From contig NZ_CASCJC010000001.1 in assembly GCF_949152225.1 (NCBI RefSeq), positions 1,674,001 to 1,738,000 of the forward strand: 64,000 nt of DNA, written 5' to 3'. The first letter of the stretch is position 1, and each line of letters begins with the position of its first letter. A program made the translations under genes and the position numbers. Source of the DNA: Ligilactobacillus sp900765635. Its GTDB lineage: Bacteria > Bacillota > Bacilli > Lactobacillales > Lactobacillaceae. Positions 9,319 to 17,948 of the stretch are shown here, in pieces. Below the pieces are notes generated by a model. It did not search any database. It saw nothing but the letters and a program-made list of their open reading frames with translations, and was not told the origin of the DNA.

Positions 9319-10425
9319 TTAGTAAACAGAAAGTTCAGTTTCTGAATCAAAGAAGTGTGCCTTATTCAAATCAAAGCCCATCTTGAGTACGGAACCTGGT
9401 TTCACAAAGTCACGTGCATCAACTTTAGAAATGAATTCAGTTTTGCCTACTTTATTATAAAGTTGCGATTCAGCCCCTAAAAGTTCGGAAACGACCACGG
9501 TTGCTTCAACCACCGCATCCGGGAAGGTTTCTAAGAAGGCTGGTTCGGTATGAACATCTTCTGGACGAATACCAAAGATCAATTCTTTGTTTTCATAACC
9601 TTTTTCGCGTAAAACTTTCAAACAACCTTCCGGCACTTTCAAGCTGAAGTCGCCATCTTTGTCGATAATCGTATCGCCTTTAAGGCTAACTTTAAAGAAG
9701 TTCATCGCTGGTGAACCGATAAAGCCACCAACAAAGACATTAGCTGGATTATCATAAACTTCTTGTGGTGTACCAACTTGTTGGATCTTACCATCACGCA
9801 TAACAACGATACGATCAGCCATTGTCATCGCTTCAGTTTGATCATGTGTAACATAAATAGTAGTTGTCTTTAATTCTTGGTGCAACTTAGCAATTTCAGC
9901 ACGCATCGAAACACGTAACTTAGCATCCAAGTTAGATAATGGTTCGTCCATCAAAAAGATTGGTGCATCACGCACAATCGCACGTCCTAAAGCAACACGT
10001 TGTTGTTGCCCACCAGACAAAGCTGCTGGCTTGCGATCTAAGTATTCTTTTAAGCCTAAGATATCAGCAGCACGTTGCACACGTTTGTCGATTTCTTCTT
10101 TAGAATATTTACGTAACTTCAAACCAAAGGCCATGTTATCATAAATTGTCATATGTGGATAAAGCGCATAGTTTTGGAAAACCATCGCAATGTTACGATC
10201 TTTAGGTGCTTCATCGTTAACAACCTTGCCGTCAATCTTGAATTCACCTTCTGTAATTTCTTCTAATCCGGCAATCATACGCAATGTTGTTGACTTCCCA
10301 CAACCGGAAGGACCAACAAAAACGATGAATTCGCAGTCTTTAATGTGTAAATTAAAATCTGTTACAGAATAGTTTTCCGCATTTTCGTATTTTTTATAAA
10401 TGTGATCTAAACTAATTTCAACCAT
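9319..10425 (-). CDS. msmK: Sugar ABC transporter ATP-binding protein (MsmK/UgpC type)
   Basis: 368 residues from ATG at 10425, which has AGGTG upstream; the longer GTG reading overlaps that site. Walker A GPSGCGKST, Q-loop FQNYALYPHMT, signature LSGGQQQR, Walker B IFLMDEP and switch VTHDQTEAMTMADR are all present. From about residue 240 there is the OB-like regulatory domain of the MalK/MsmK/UgpC group (GIRPEDVH). Such ATPases energise several oligosaccharide importers in trans, and no permease or binding protein lies beside it. It may therefore drive the unseen importer that feeds the mannosidases, but that is inference. A cre-like site lies upstream. Confidence 0.92.
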   Translation of the reverse strand: MVEISLDHIYKKYENAENYSVTDFNLHIKDCEFIVFVGPSGCGKSTTLRMIAGLEEITEGEFKIDGKVVNDEAPKDRNIAMVFQNYALYPHMTIYDNMAFGLKLRKYSKEEIDKRVQRAADILGLKEYLDRKPAALSGGQQQRVALGRAIVRDAPIFLMDEPLSNLDAKLRVSMRAEIAKLHQELKTTTIYVTHDQTEAMTMADRIVVMRDGKIQQVGTPQEVYDNPANVFVGGFIGSPAMNFFKVSLKGDTIIDKDGDFSLKVPEGCLKVLREKGYENKELIFGIRPEDVHTEPAFLETFPDAVVEATVVVSELLGAESQLYNKVGKTEFISKVDARDFVKPGSVLKMGFDLNKAHFFDSETELSVY

Positions 10426-10451
10426 ATTTTTCACCTATTCATTAAATTTCT

Positions 10452-10465
10452 TGATTACGTTTTCA
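10452..10465 (-). promoter_or_regulatory. cre-like CcpA site upstream of msmK
   Basis: On the minus strand TGAAAACGTAATCA fits cre (TGWAANCGNTNWCA) with one mismatch. A second, weaker cre-like sequence lies at 10471-10485. The position fits catabolite control of the sugar ATPase. Confidence 0.5.
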
Positions 10466-10544
10466 TTTTAACGCAAGCGTTTTCTTCCTTCATCGGCAAA
10501 ACTTACAAATTAATTTATCTTCTTTGTGCACATTTACAATATAC

Positions 10545-10584
10545 AAAAAAGATGTCTCATCCATTTGGATGAGACATCTTTTTT
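10545..10584. terminator. Bidirectional terminator
   Basis: Arms AAAAAAGATGTCTCATCC and GGATGAGACATCTTTTTT form an 18-bp perfect stem. It overlaps the stop codon of the DUF1129 gene and closes the housekeeping operon. Confidence 0.85.
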
Positions 10585-11305
10585 AATAACCAATTCGTTG
10601 GAAATTGTATTTCTTTTTGAGATAGTTGCGTACAAAAAATGCAGCCACTGCTAAAATCGCATAAATAATTGGATTTAATGGTACATTAATGCTTTGTGGG
10701 ATAAATGGAATCAAACCAAATGCCAACAACCAAACAACCACCATCAAAGCCGTAATTCCTAGACCGCGCAACCATTTGTTTTTAGCTTCTTTCATCTTTT
10801 GTGGATCCATCATCTTATAGAAGAAGGCCAAACCTAAACCAACGATGATTGATGTGACAAATAAGGTTAACCAACCATTGTTTTGTTGATCTTTTTCGTT
10901 TCCAAAGAAGCCCAAAACGCCATACAAGACACAAAACATCATGAAAATAATCAAGATGTTATCGACCGCTAGTTTCCAAAACTTGATTGGTTCACGTGGA
11001 GGTTCTTCACCTTTTTTACGTCCTGAAACAATTTCTTGGGCATATTCTGTCACGGTTCCAAATAATTTAACAGCGGTTATCCCTTGACGTTGCTTTTCTT
11101 TTAACTCCTTGTAGGTTGTTTCAAGAATTGCTTGTTTCTTGTCTAAATCGTAGCCTTTTTCTTCTAAAAGCTTGTTTAAACGAAACATGTACTCTTCGTT
11201 TTTCTTAGTTAAACCTGCATACTCACCATCACGAACAGTCACTTCAACTTGTTGAACTTCTTCGTTTTGTACTTCTACTTCTTGTTGCTTTGTTTCTTCA
11301 GCCAA
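10583..11305 (-). CDS. DUF1129 family membrane protein
   Basis: 240 residues from a TTG start that has AGGAGGA upstream. The first 100 residues are acidic and helical (EETKQQEVEVQNEEVQQVEV, then LNKLLEEKGYDLDKKQAIL). Four membrane helices follow, at about 108-130 (FWKLAVDNILIIFMMFCVLYGV), 143-163, 183-203 and 212-228, ending in a basic tail KKKYNFQRIGY. This matches the DUF1129 proteins that follow ychF in lactobacilli; their function is not known. It is the last gene of the rsmG-noc-soj-parB-ychF operon. Confidence 0.8.
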   Translation of the reverse strand: MAEETKQQEVEVQNEEVQQVEVTVRDGEYAGLTKKNEEYMFRLNKLLEEKGYDLDKKQAILETTYKELKEKQRQGITAVKLFGTVTEYAQEIVSGRKKGEEPPREPIKFWKLAVDNILIIFMMFCVLYGVLGFFGNEKDQQNNGWLTLFVTSIIVGLGLAFFYKMMDPQKMKEAKNKWLRGLGITALMVVVWLLAFGLIPFIPQSINVPLNPIIYAILAVAAFFVRNYLKKKYNFQRIGY

Positions 11306-11326
11306 TCTTGAGTCCTCCTACTCTTA

Positions 11327-12427
11327 TTAGACATTGAATCTAAATTCAATGATGTCACCATCTTGTACTTCGTATTCCTTACCTTCCAAGCGCAAACGCC
11401 CAGCTTCTTTAACGGCTTGCATGCTGCCATATTTGTCTAAATCGGCAAACGAAACTGTTTCAGCACGAATAAAGCCACGTTCAAAGTCAGAGTGAATAAC
11501 GCCAGCTACTTGGGGGGCTTTCATGCCTTGTTTGAAGGTCCAAGCACGTGTTTCTTTACCACCAGCAGTAAAGAAGGTTGCTAGCCCTAGCAATTTATAC
11601 GAAGCTCGAATCAAACGATCTAAGCCAGATTCACTAACGCCTTCTGCTTCTAAGAATTCTTGTTTTTCATCGTCGTCTAATTGAGCGATTTCTTCTTCAG
11701 TACGTGCACATACAGCTAGTGCTTGAGCACCTTCGCTTGCAGCAAAATCTTTGATTTGTTGATAGTATTTGCAACTATCTGGATCAGCCATATCTTCTTC
11801 GGCAATGTTAGCCACGTATAAAACAGGTTTAGTCGTCAACAAGAACAAACCTTTAACAATCTTTTGTTCTTCAGGACTAAATTCAAGACTACGTACAGCT
11901 TTACCATCTTCTAAAACAGGCTTAATCTTTTGTAATACTGCAAATTCAGCAACTGCATCTTTATCCTTGCTACGTGCCATCTTTTCAACACGGGTATAAC
12001 GCTTATTGACAGATTCCAAGTCAGCTAAAACCAACTCGAGGTTAATCGTATCGATATCTTCAAGTGGTGCGACTTTGTTTGCCACGTGGGTGATATTTTC
12101 GTCTTCAAATGCACGTACAACATGTACAATTGCATCAACTTGACGGATATTTTCTAAAAACTTGTTTCCAAGTCCTTCACCTTTGCTAGCGCCTTTAACA
12201 ATCCCTGCAATATCGGTAAATTCAAAGGTTGTGTGGACAATTTTTTTAGCCGGAATCATTTCGTCGATTCGTGCTAAACGGCTATCAGGAACTTCAACCA
12301 TCCCGACATTTGGATCAATCGTCGCAAATGGATAGTTTGCCATTTCTGCGCCTGCCTTAGTAATTGCATTAAACAAGGTTGACTTACCAACGTTTGGTAA
12401 CCCAACAATCCCTGCTGTTAGTGCCAT
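11327..12427 (-). CDS. ychF: Redox-regulated ATPase / Obg-family protein YchF
   Basis: 366 residues, the full family length. The N-terminus has the G1 motif GLPNVGKSTLFNAITKAG and G3 DIAGIVKGASKGEGLGNKFL, with the YchF-type coiled-coil insertion in the middle and a C-terminal TGS domain (TFFTAGGKETRAWTFKQG to DGDIIEFRFNV). YchF hydrolyses ATP rather than GTP and associates with ribosomes, where it affects the oxidative stress response. Position between DUF951 and DUF1129 genes is the standard order in lactobacilli. Confidence 0.96.
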   Translation of the reverse strand: MALTAGIVGLPNVGKSTLFNAITKAGAEMANYPFATIDPNVGMVEVPDSRLARIDEMIPAKKIVHTTFEFTDIAGIVKGASKGEGLGNKFLENIRQVDAIVHVVRAFEDENITHVANKVAPLEDIDTINLELVLADLESVNKRYTRVEKMARSKDKDAVAEFAVLQKIKPVLEDGKAVRSLEFSPEEQKIVKGLFLLTTKPVLYVANIAEEDMADPDSCKYYQQIKDFAASEGAQALAVCARTEEEIAQLDDDEKQEFLEAEGVSESGLDRLIRASYKLLGLATFFTAGGKETRAWTFKQGMKAPQVAGVIHSDFERGFIRAETVSFADLDKYGSMQAVKEAGRLRLEGKEYEVQDGDIIEFRFNV

Positions 12428-12446
12428 AATGTAAATTCACTCTTTC

Positions 12447-12647
12447 TTAGTTAGTTTGGTTTGCTTTTTGCAAAACCTTTTTAAATCTTCTTTCAAATTC
12501 ACGGCGTGGTAGCATAATCAAACGATTACACTGTGTACAGCGAATTTTGATGTCCATCCCCATGCGGATAATTTCCCAACGATTTGCACCGCATGGATGA
12601 GGTTTCTTCATTTCAACAATATCATGTAATTCGTACAATGTCATCAC
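12447..12647 (-). CDS. DUF951 zinc-ribbon-like small protein
   Basis: 66 residues. Four ligand-type residues are present as HPCG near residue 17 and CTQCNR near residue 37, followed by LPRREFERRFKKVL. Small DUF951 proteins between parB and ychF are general in Firmicutes and have no assigned function; a nucleic-acid role is plausible from the zinc-ribbon pattern. The start is uncertain: AAGGTGATG puts the SD very close to the ATG at 12644, and a TTG two codons further would be better spaced. Confidence 0.85.
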   Translation of the reverse strand: MMTLYELHDIVEMKKPHPCGANRWEIIRMGMDIKIRCTQCNRLIMLPRREFERRFKKVLQKANQTN

Positions 12648-12661
12648 CTTGTCGTATTATT

Positions 12662-13543
12662 TCAATCCAAACTGATATTTAAAATCTCTAAAATGCGATT
12701 TAAATCGTCTAAGGATAGATAATCGATTTCAATCTTGCCTTTACCGCTAGTGTTATTTTTAATGGCAACCTTCGTGCCAAATTTTTCACCTAAAAGCTGT
12801 TCACTTTGCTTAAAGTAAGGTGATTGCAGTTTTTCTTTTTTCAGTGGTTTTTTTGTTTGTTCGTTTAACTTAGCCACTAATTGTTCTAACTGACGCACGG
12901 TAAGATTTTCTTTAACGGTTTTTTTAGCCACTTCGATGATTTTTTTCTTATCTTTAAGCGACAATAAAGTACGCGCTTGCCCCATCGAAAGCGTCTTTTC
13001 TTGAATCATCTGCTTGACTTGCGCAGGTAAACCTAATAAGCGCACACAGTTAGCAACGTATGGCCGGGATTTACCTAAACGCTCTGAGACTTGCGCTTGA
13101 GTCAGATGCAAGTTTTCCATTAATTGGCTATACGCTTGAGCTTCTTCTAACGGTGTCAAATCTTCACGTTGTAAGTTTTCTAAAACAGCAATTTCCATCA
13201 TCGCTTCTTCGTCTAACTCGCGTACGATAGCGGGAATCACTTCTTTATTAGCCAATTGTGACGCACGATAACGGCGTTCACCTGCAATGATATCATATCC
13301 TTGAACGCTTGACTTACGCACGATAATCGGTTGAAAGACACCATTTTTAGAGATAGAAGCTGCCAATTCTTTTAAGGCATCTTCATCAAAAATCTTACGT
13401 GGTTGATATGGATTAGGACGAATTTGGCTTAATTCAAGTTCGATGACTTCTTCTTTTTGGCCATTATTTTCTTGCGCAATTTCTTCAAATAACGCTTCGA
13501 TACCGCGTCCTAAGCCACGTGCATTGCTTTTTTTATTTGCCAT
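12662..13543 (-). CDS. parB: Chromosome partitioning protein ParB (Spo0J)
   Basis: 293 residues. The N-terminal half holds ParB-family CTP-binding motifs (GERRYRASQLA and ENLQREDLTPLEEAQAY) after the IRPNPYQPRKIF segment. A central HTH (LTQAQVSERLGKSRPYVANCVRLL) reads parS, and the C-terminal part provides dimerisation. It overlaps soj by 11 bp and belongs to the noc-soj-parB operon. ParB loads at parS and spreads as a CTP-dependent clamp. No perfect parS (TGTTTCACGTGAAACA) was found in this window. Confidence 0.95.
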   Translation of the reverse strand: MANKKSNARGLGRGIEALFEEIAQENNGQKEEVIELELSQIRPNPYQPRKIFDEDALKELAASISKNGVFQPIIVRKSSVQGYDIIAGERRYRASQLANKEVIPAIVRELDEEAMMEIAVLENLQREDLTPLEEAQAYSQLMENLHLTQAQVSERLGKSRPYVANCVRLLGLPAQVKQMIQEKTLSMGQARTLLSLKDKKKIIEVAKKTVKENLTVRQLEQLVAKLNEQTKKPLKKEKLQSPYFKQSEQLLGEKFGTKVAIKNNTSGKGKIEIDYLSLDDLNRILEILNISLD

Positions 13544-14300
13544 TTGCTGCCAAAACCTCCTTGGCTAATGCCATATATTCCTTTGCTCCACGTGAGTTTG
13601 GATCATAATCAATGATTGCCAAACCATGGCTTGGAGCTTCTGATAAGCGAACGTTTCTTGGAATGATGGTTTGATAAACCTTGTCTTTAAAGTAGTTTTT
13701 AACTTCTTGTACGACTTGATTTCCCAAATTAGTCCGTGAATCATACATTGTCATTAAGACACCTTCGATCTTGAGGTTTGGATTGAAGTGTTTTTGCACC
13801 AATTTAATCGTGTTCATCAACTGGCTTAAGCCTTCCAAAGCATAGTATTCGGTTTGGACTGGCATCAAGATTGAATCACATGTCGTAAAGGCGTTGATTG
13901 TCAATAAACCTAAGGAAGGAGGGCAGTCAATCAAGATAAAATCGTATTGATCTTTTAGCGGTAAAACTGCACTGGCTAGCCGTTTTTCACGTGCCATTTG
14001 TGAAGTCAATTCGATTTCTGCTCCCGAAAGTTGAATCGTTGCTGGAGCCACATCTAAACCTTTTCTTTGCGTATGTTTAATGACGTCTTCTAACGCAACA
14101 TCATTGACTAAAACGTCATAAATATCTTCTTTTATCTCTGGCTTTTTTATACCTAAGCCACTTGTTGCATTGCCTTGAGCATCGATATCAATCAACAACA
14201 CTTTTTGGCCTAACTGTGCCAAACAAGCACCTAAATTCACGCTGGTCGTAGTCTTGCCTACGCCGCCTTTTTGATTCGCTAACGCAATAATTACTCCCAT
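13533..14300 (-). CDS. soj: ParA-family chromosome partitioning ATPase Soj
   Basis: 255 residues. Deviant Walker A NQKGGVGKTTTSVNLGACLA at the N-terminus, LLIDIDAQGNATSGLG, Walker B-like FILIDCPPSLGLLTINAF and the DNA-contacting C-terminal region (IPRNVRLSEAPSHGLAIIDY) are all typical of Soj. It acts with ParB in origin segregation and in control of DnaA. Located between noc (14 bp upstream) and parB (overlapping). Confidence 0.96.
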   Translation of the reverse strand: MGVIIALANQKGGVGKTTTSVNLGACLAQLGQKVLLIDIDAQGNATSGLGIKKPEIKEDIYDVLVNDVALEDVIKHTQRKGLDVAPATIQLSGAEIELTSQMAREKRLASAVLPLKDQYDFILIDCPPSLGLLTINAFTTCDSILMPVQTEYYALEGLSQLMNTIKLVQKHFNPNLKIEGVLMTMYDSRTNLGNQVVQEVKNYFKDKVYQTIIPRNVRLSEAPSHGLAIIDYDPNSRGAKEYMALAKEVLAANGK

Positions 14301-14314
14301 TGTTGCTCCTCCGT

Positions 14315-15154
14315 TTAGTTTTTATTGTCAGTCGCAATATCGATAATGATGCGATGATAACCTTCGATGTCTTCTTCACTGGCTTTAACTTCAATACCAG
14401 TCTTTTCAATCATCTTGAGTGATTCTTTGATCGTATTGACGGCTAACTTGCTGTTGCGTGCTACTGCCTTAGTGTTGACCTTTTTAACTTTTTTAGGGAC
14501 ACTTGGTTTTTGTAACTGCTTGATAAAAGCTTCTGTTTCTTTGACCGACATGTGTTTAGCTAAAATCTCTTTTAACACTTGCACTTGTTGTTCAGCACTT
14601 AGACTGACCATACAACGGCCGTGCCGTTCACTGACATTACGATTCATGATTTCTCGTTGTACACCTGGTGCTAATTTTAATAAACGCATCTTATTGGCAA
14701 CAAACGATTGACTCTTTCCGATTGCTTGAGCCAGGTTTGTTTGCGTCATTTGATTTAATTCCATCAAGCGTTGATAAGCCTGTGCTTCCTCAATTGCCGT
14801 TAAGCCTTCACGGTGCAAATTTTCGATAATAGCCATCGATGCTGAAGCTTTATCGTCCATCTCTTTAACTAAAGCTGGAATCGTCTGCCAATTTAATGAG
14901 CTAACTGCCCGAAAACGGCGTTCACCTGCGATGATTTCATATTTTTGTGGTTCATATTCACGTAAAACTACCGGCTGTAACAAGCCATGTTCTTGAATTG
15001 TAGCTGCTAGTTCTTGGATGCTTTCTTTGCTAAAAACTTTACGCGGTTGAAACCGATTGGCTACGATTTGACTCAATGGTATTTCTTGAACCCTGGTGGC
15101 ATCGTTTGTGGCGTCTTTTTTATTATGATCTTTAAAGAAAAATGAAAATGGCAT
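14315..15154 (-). CDS. noc: Nucleoid occlusion protein Noc (ParB paralogue)
   Basis: 279 residues. It has the ParB fold motifs GERRFRAVSSL and ENLHREGLTAIEEAQAY and an HTH (MTQTNLAQAIGKSQSFVANKMRLL). The hydrophobic/basic N-terminus MPFSFFFKDHNKK resembles the amphipathic helix by which Noc binds the membrane. Its place upstream of soj-parB and downstream of rsmG is the Bacillus/Lactobacillus arrangement. Noc binds NBS sites and blocks division over the nucleoid. Confidence 0.92.
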   Translation of the reverse strand: MPFSFFFKDHNKKDATNDATRVQEIPLSQIVANRFQPRKVFSKESIQELAATIQEHGLLQPVVLREYEPQKYEIIAGERRFRAVSSLNWQTIPALVKEMDDKASASMAIIENLHREGLTAIEEAQAYQRLMELNQMTQTNLAQAIGKSQSFVANKMRLLKLAPGVQREIMNRNVSERHGRCMVSLSAEQQVQVLKEILAKHMSVKETEAFIKQLQKPSVPKKVKKVNTKAVARNSKLAVNTIKESLKMIEKTGIEVKASEEDIEGYHRIIIDIATDNKN

Positions 15155-15271
15155 CTGCGTCGTTTGTTATCCGCATGGAAATGTATTAAAGAAAGATAAC
15201 CCCACCTTTCTTAAGATTTTGACTGTTCTCGAAATGTCCATGCTTTGATTCTTTCAGTTTCGAGTTTACAT

Positions 15272-16000
15272 TTATTCACCCAACGGTTGCTTAGCTGGCG
15301 TACCGGCTTTACGTGGGTATTTAGCCGGTGTTTGTTTAGTCTTGCTAAACACCAAGATATGACGTTCATCGTTTACTTGCGGTAAAGTTGTTTCATAATC
15401 AGCTGTAAGTTTAGCCCCTAAAAGCGCTAAAGCTCGCTTGGCTTGGCTTAACTCTTCGCTTGTCTTAGCCGCCTTAAGTGCGATGAATTGTCCGTCTAAT
15501 TTAACTAAAGGTACACATAATTCTGCTAAAACACTCATCCGTGCAACGGCACGTGCGGTCACTACATCAAAGCTTTGTCGTGCTGGACTCTTTTTACCAC
15601 CAAATTCTTCGGCTCTGGCATGTATAAAATGTACATTTTCTAAGCCCAATTTAACGGCTAACCGCTCTAAAAAGCCAATCCGCTTATTAAGCGAATCGAT
15701 GATGGTAACCTCAAGTTGTGGAAAAGCAATTTTTAATGGTAAAGACGGAAAACCCGCACCAGCTCCCACATCACACAAGCGCAGCGGTTTGGTGCGCAAA
15801 TCCGCAACAAACAAAGCAGGCAATAATGAATCACAAAAATGCTTCAAATAAACTTCTTGTTCTTGCGTAATCGCCGTTAAGTTCATCTTTTCATTTTCCG
15901 CCACTAAAAATTCATAGTATTGCGCAAACTGTTGCATTTGTTGGGCACTTAACTCGATTCCTTGTTGGGCAAAAAAGCGTTGAAATTCTTCTGGTGTCAT
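15272..16000 (-). CDS. rsmG: 16S rRNA (guanine527-N7)-methyltransferase RsmG
   Basis: 242 residues from ATG at 16000 (MTPEEFQRFFAQQG), with AAGGGGA upstream; the longer reading adds 21 unlikely residues. Family motifs are NLTAITQEQEVYLKHFCDSL, LCDVGAGAGFPSLPLKIAFP (SAM-binding GxGxG), IIDSLNKRIGFL and VTARAVARM. It methylates G527 of 16S rRNA using SAM. It is the first gene of the segregation operon, separated from noc by about 118 bp. The divergent upstream region carries inverted repeats resembling half parS sites. Confidence 0.96.
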   Translation of the reverse strand: MTPEEFQRFFAQQGIELSAQQMQQFAQYYEFLVAENEKMNLTAITQEQEVYLKHFCDSLLPALFVADLRTKPLRLCDVGAGAGFPSLPLKIAFPQLEVTIIDSLNKRIGFLERLAVKLGLENVHFIHARAEEFGGKKSPARQSFDVVTARAVARMSVLAELCVPLVKLDGQFIALKAAKTSEELSQAKRALALLGAKLTADYETTLPQVNDERHILVFSKTKQTPAKYPRKAGTPAKQPLGE

Positions 16001-16027
16001 GGTTATCCCCTTCACTGCCAAATTATT

Positions 16028-16059
16028 GTGAAACACAAGTAAATTATTCAGTGTTTCAC
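16028..16059. promoter_or_regulatory. Inverted repeat of parS-like half sites (GTGAAACAC / GTGTTTCAC)
   Basis: GTGAAACAC (16028-16036) and its exact reverse complement GTGTTTCAC (16051-16059) are separated by 14 bp; GTGAAATAC follows at 16088. Each arm matches a parS half site, but no contiguous full parS is formed. It lies upstream of rsmG, the first gene of the noc-soj-parB operon, so it could be a degenerate ParB/Noc site or an unrelated operator. Confidence 0.4.
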
Positions 16060-16129
16060 GCACAATACAAGTGTAATTTATTTAGCCGTGAAATACAAGT
16101 TAAGTCCCAGATTTTTTATAAGTTTTTGT

Positions 16130-16158
16130 TTGCATTTTCAAATAATTTCAGCTACATT
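16130..16158 (+). promoter_or_regulatory. Candidate sigma-A promoter of the 16193 gene
   Basis: TTGCAT (16130-16135) and TACATT (16153-16158) are separated by 17 bp, shortly before the SD GAAAGGA and the ATG at 16193. Confidence 0.5.
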
Positions 16159-16192
16159 ATTTTCAACAAAGATTATATGAAAGGAACTTATC

Positions 16193-16885
16193 ATGAGTAT
16201 CGAAATTATCACTTCACACGAACCGACTACCAACCAGCAGCCTCACTTACAAACACTGGCTTTTGAACCCAACAATGATATTGAACTCATCTTGCCACCT
16301 CAGGTAAATGAAAAGCCTTTTAGCTTTATTATCTGTTTGCAATCTCAACCAACCAGTTGGCCTTTGCAAGCATTATGTACACTGGTACAAAATAATTTAG
16401 CACTTGGATTAGTCAAAATCGAGCCAACTTTAAGTCAAAAAAAGCAAATCGCCTTAATTCATCAAGCAACACGCCACTTATTATTGCATGCTTATCGTTT
16501 CAACTTAGATACCAATCGTTACTTAATCTGGGGAATACGGCAAAGTGCATGGCTTGCACATCAAGCCTTAGTAACGATGCGGCAACAAGCTTATCATACC
16601 CAGGATTGTCGGGTCTTGCCTTTACGTTATCGTGGAGTGATCATGAGTGCACCAATTCAGCTTGAAAACCTATTATGGGCCGACAATAGATTTAAGCAAG
16701 CTCCTTGCTTTATCGTCAGCTGTGATGATCCAAAACAAGACTGCATCGCTAAGCTTACAGCAAGTGGACATGAAGTACTTTTTTACCACCTACCAGAAAG
16801 TCAAAATATGGACGATTCTTTTTACACGCCCTATATTTTAGACAAGATGATTACCTTTGCTAAAGAAATTTTAGAAAAAAAATAA
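16193..16885 (+). CDS. Degenerate alpha/beta-hydrolase-like protein
   Basis: 230 residues, cytosolic, SD GAAAGGA. Not recognised as a named family. The middle segment DTNRYLIWGIRQSAWLAHQA aligns by eye with the nucleophile elbow of BD-FAE/carboxylesterase proteins (D..R..WGxSAGG..A), but the position expected to hold the serine is Arg (WGIRQSA). The later stretch APCFIVSCDDPKQDCIAKLT resembles the acid-bearing strand, and the usual C-terminal catalytic His-Gly-Phe is not evident. It may be a non-catalytic member of that fold. It is a single gene between divergent rsmG and a candidate small RNA. Confidence 0.55.
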   Translation: MSIEIITSHEPTTNQQPHLQTLAFEPNNDIELILPPQVNEKPFSFIICLQSQPTSWPLQALCTLVQNNLALGLVKIEPTLSQKKQIALIHQATRHLLLHAYRFNLDTNRYLIWGIRQSAWLAHQALVTMRQQAYHTQDCRVLPLRYRGVIMSAPIQLENLLWADNRFKQAPCFIVSCDDPKQDCIAKLTASGHEVLFYHLPESQNMDDSFYTPYILDKMITFAKEILEKK

Positions 16886-17050
16886 GCAACAAATGCCAAC
16901 ATTTAAGGTTTTGCACGCACAACTTTGCTCAGTATATATTTTTTCAATATTTCTTCACAATTTCTTCACAATTTTAGATTATATTACAATTATACCTAAT
17001 AACAACAAACAAACTTTTCATTTACTCCCCCCTAAACAGTAAGTGAACCC

Positions 17051-17127
17051 AACCAATCGGCCCCCCCTAATCCGATTGGTTATATATTCCTTTTTCTCCA
17101 CGGTTTCCCGACTGTGGAGTTTTTTTA
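17051..17127 (+). ncRNA. Candidate small RNA or leader element 1 (hairpin plus terminator)
   Basis: A first hairpin has arms AACCAATCGG and CCGATTGGTT (17051-17081) with a C-rich loop. A spacer TATATATTCCTTTTT leads to the terminator CTCCAC...GTGGAG plus T-run (17096-17127). The region from 16886 to 17184 has no gene. The same spacer-terminator module recurs at 18026-18067, which suggests two related non-coding transcripts. The start of transcription was not located, and a leader attenuator for the HD-domain gene is possible. Confidence 0.4.
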
Positions 17128-17184
17128 TTTCTAAAACAATTATATATTAGTGATTAATTTCACATTTTAAGAGGTATTTTATTA

Positions 17185-17841
17185 ATGACTAAACAAGAAC
17201 AACAATTAACTCAAATTATTTCTTACGCTTCTGTTGCACTAGCAAACGATAAAACCGGTCATGACTTGGCGCATCTTAAACGTGTGGCTTCTTTAGTTGA
17301 AAAGTTACATCAGGAATGTGATTTTGATCTTTTCATCGCTTTGAGTGCCGCTTATTTACACGATGTAATCGATGATAAATTATTTGCAAATCCAGCCACG
17401 CAACTGGCAAAACTCAAAGAATTCTTGGTTGCGCTTGATTTAGATGCTACACAAATCACAGCCATCGAAGACATCATCACACACATGTCGTTTGCCCATT
17501 CACTAGAACAAGAAGTTAATTTACCTATAGAAGGACAAATCGTCCAAGACGCCGATTGGCTTGATGCAATTGGTGCAATTGGTATCACACGTGCCATTTA
17601 TTTTGGTGGAGCACATCATGAAAAAATCTATGATCCGACAATGAAGCCACGCCAAAACATGAGTAAAGAAGAATATCGCAATTTAGATAACGAAACGATC
17701 ATCAATCATTTCTATGAAAAACTTCTCTTACTCAAAAATAAATTAAACACTTCAGCCGCACGCAAATTAGCTGCCCACCGTCATCAAGTCATGCTTGATT
17801 TTTTGAGTGAATTCAAAGCGGAATGGGATGGCCAACGTTAG
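17185..17841 (+). CDS. HD-domain phosphohydrolase
   Basis: 218 residues, SD AAGAGGT. HD-superfamily metal ligands are visible: H near residue 25 in KTGHDLAHLKRV, the HD pair in LSAAYLHDVIDD near 55, and a third Asp in QDADWLDAIGAIGITRAIYF near 122. This matches the YedJ-like small HD proteins of lactobacilli, whose substrates are not established but are probably nucleotides. It stands alone between two candidate small-RNA units. Confidence 0.8.
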   Translation: MTKQEQQLTQIISYASVALANDKTGHDLAHLKRVASLVEKLHQECDFDLFIALSAAYLHDVIDDKLFANPATQLAKLKEFLVALDLDATQITAIEDIITHMSFAHSLEQEVNLPIEGQIVQDADWLDAIGAIGITRAIYFGGAHHEKIYDPTMKPRQNMSKEEYRNLDNETIINHFYEKLLLLKNKLNTSAARKLAAHRHQVMLDFLSEFKAEWDGQR

Positions 17842-17948
17842 CTTTAGCTTTTTTTAAATAAATCGCTAGTCTTTTTTAACTACTTTCGTGACTATTATTT
17901 AAGAATTATCGTTTATTATCCTAAACATAACCTGATAATTAAAACTCC

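Noticed and set aside
13988..14003. parS site in soj (TTTTTCACGTGCCATT)
   Set aside because: Four mismatches to TGTTTCACGTGAAACA; other CACGTG-centred sequences in the window are worse.
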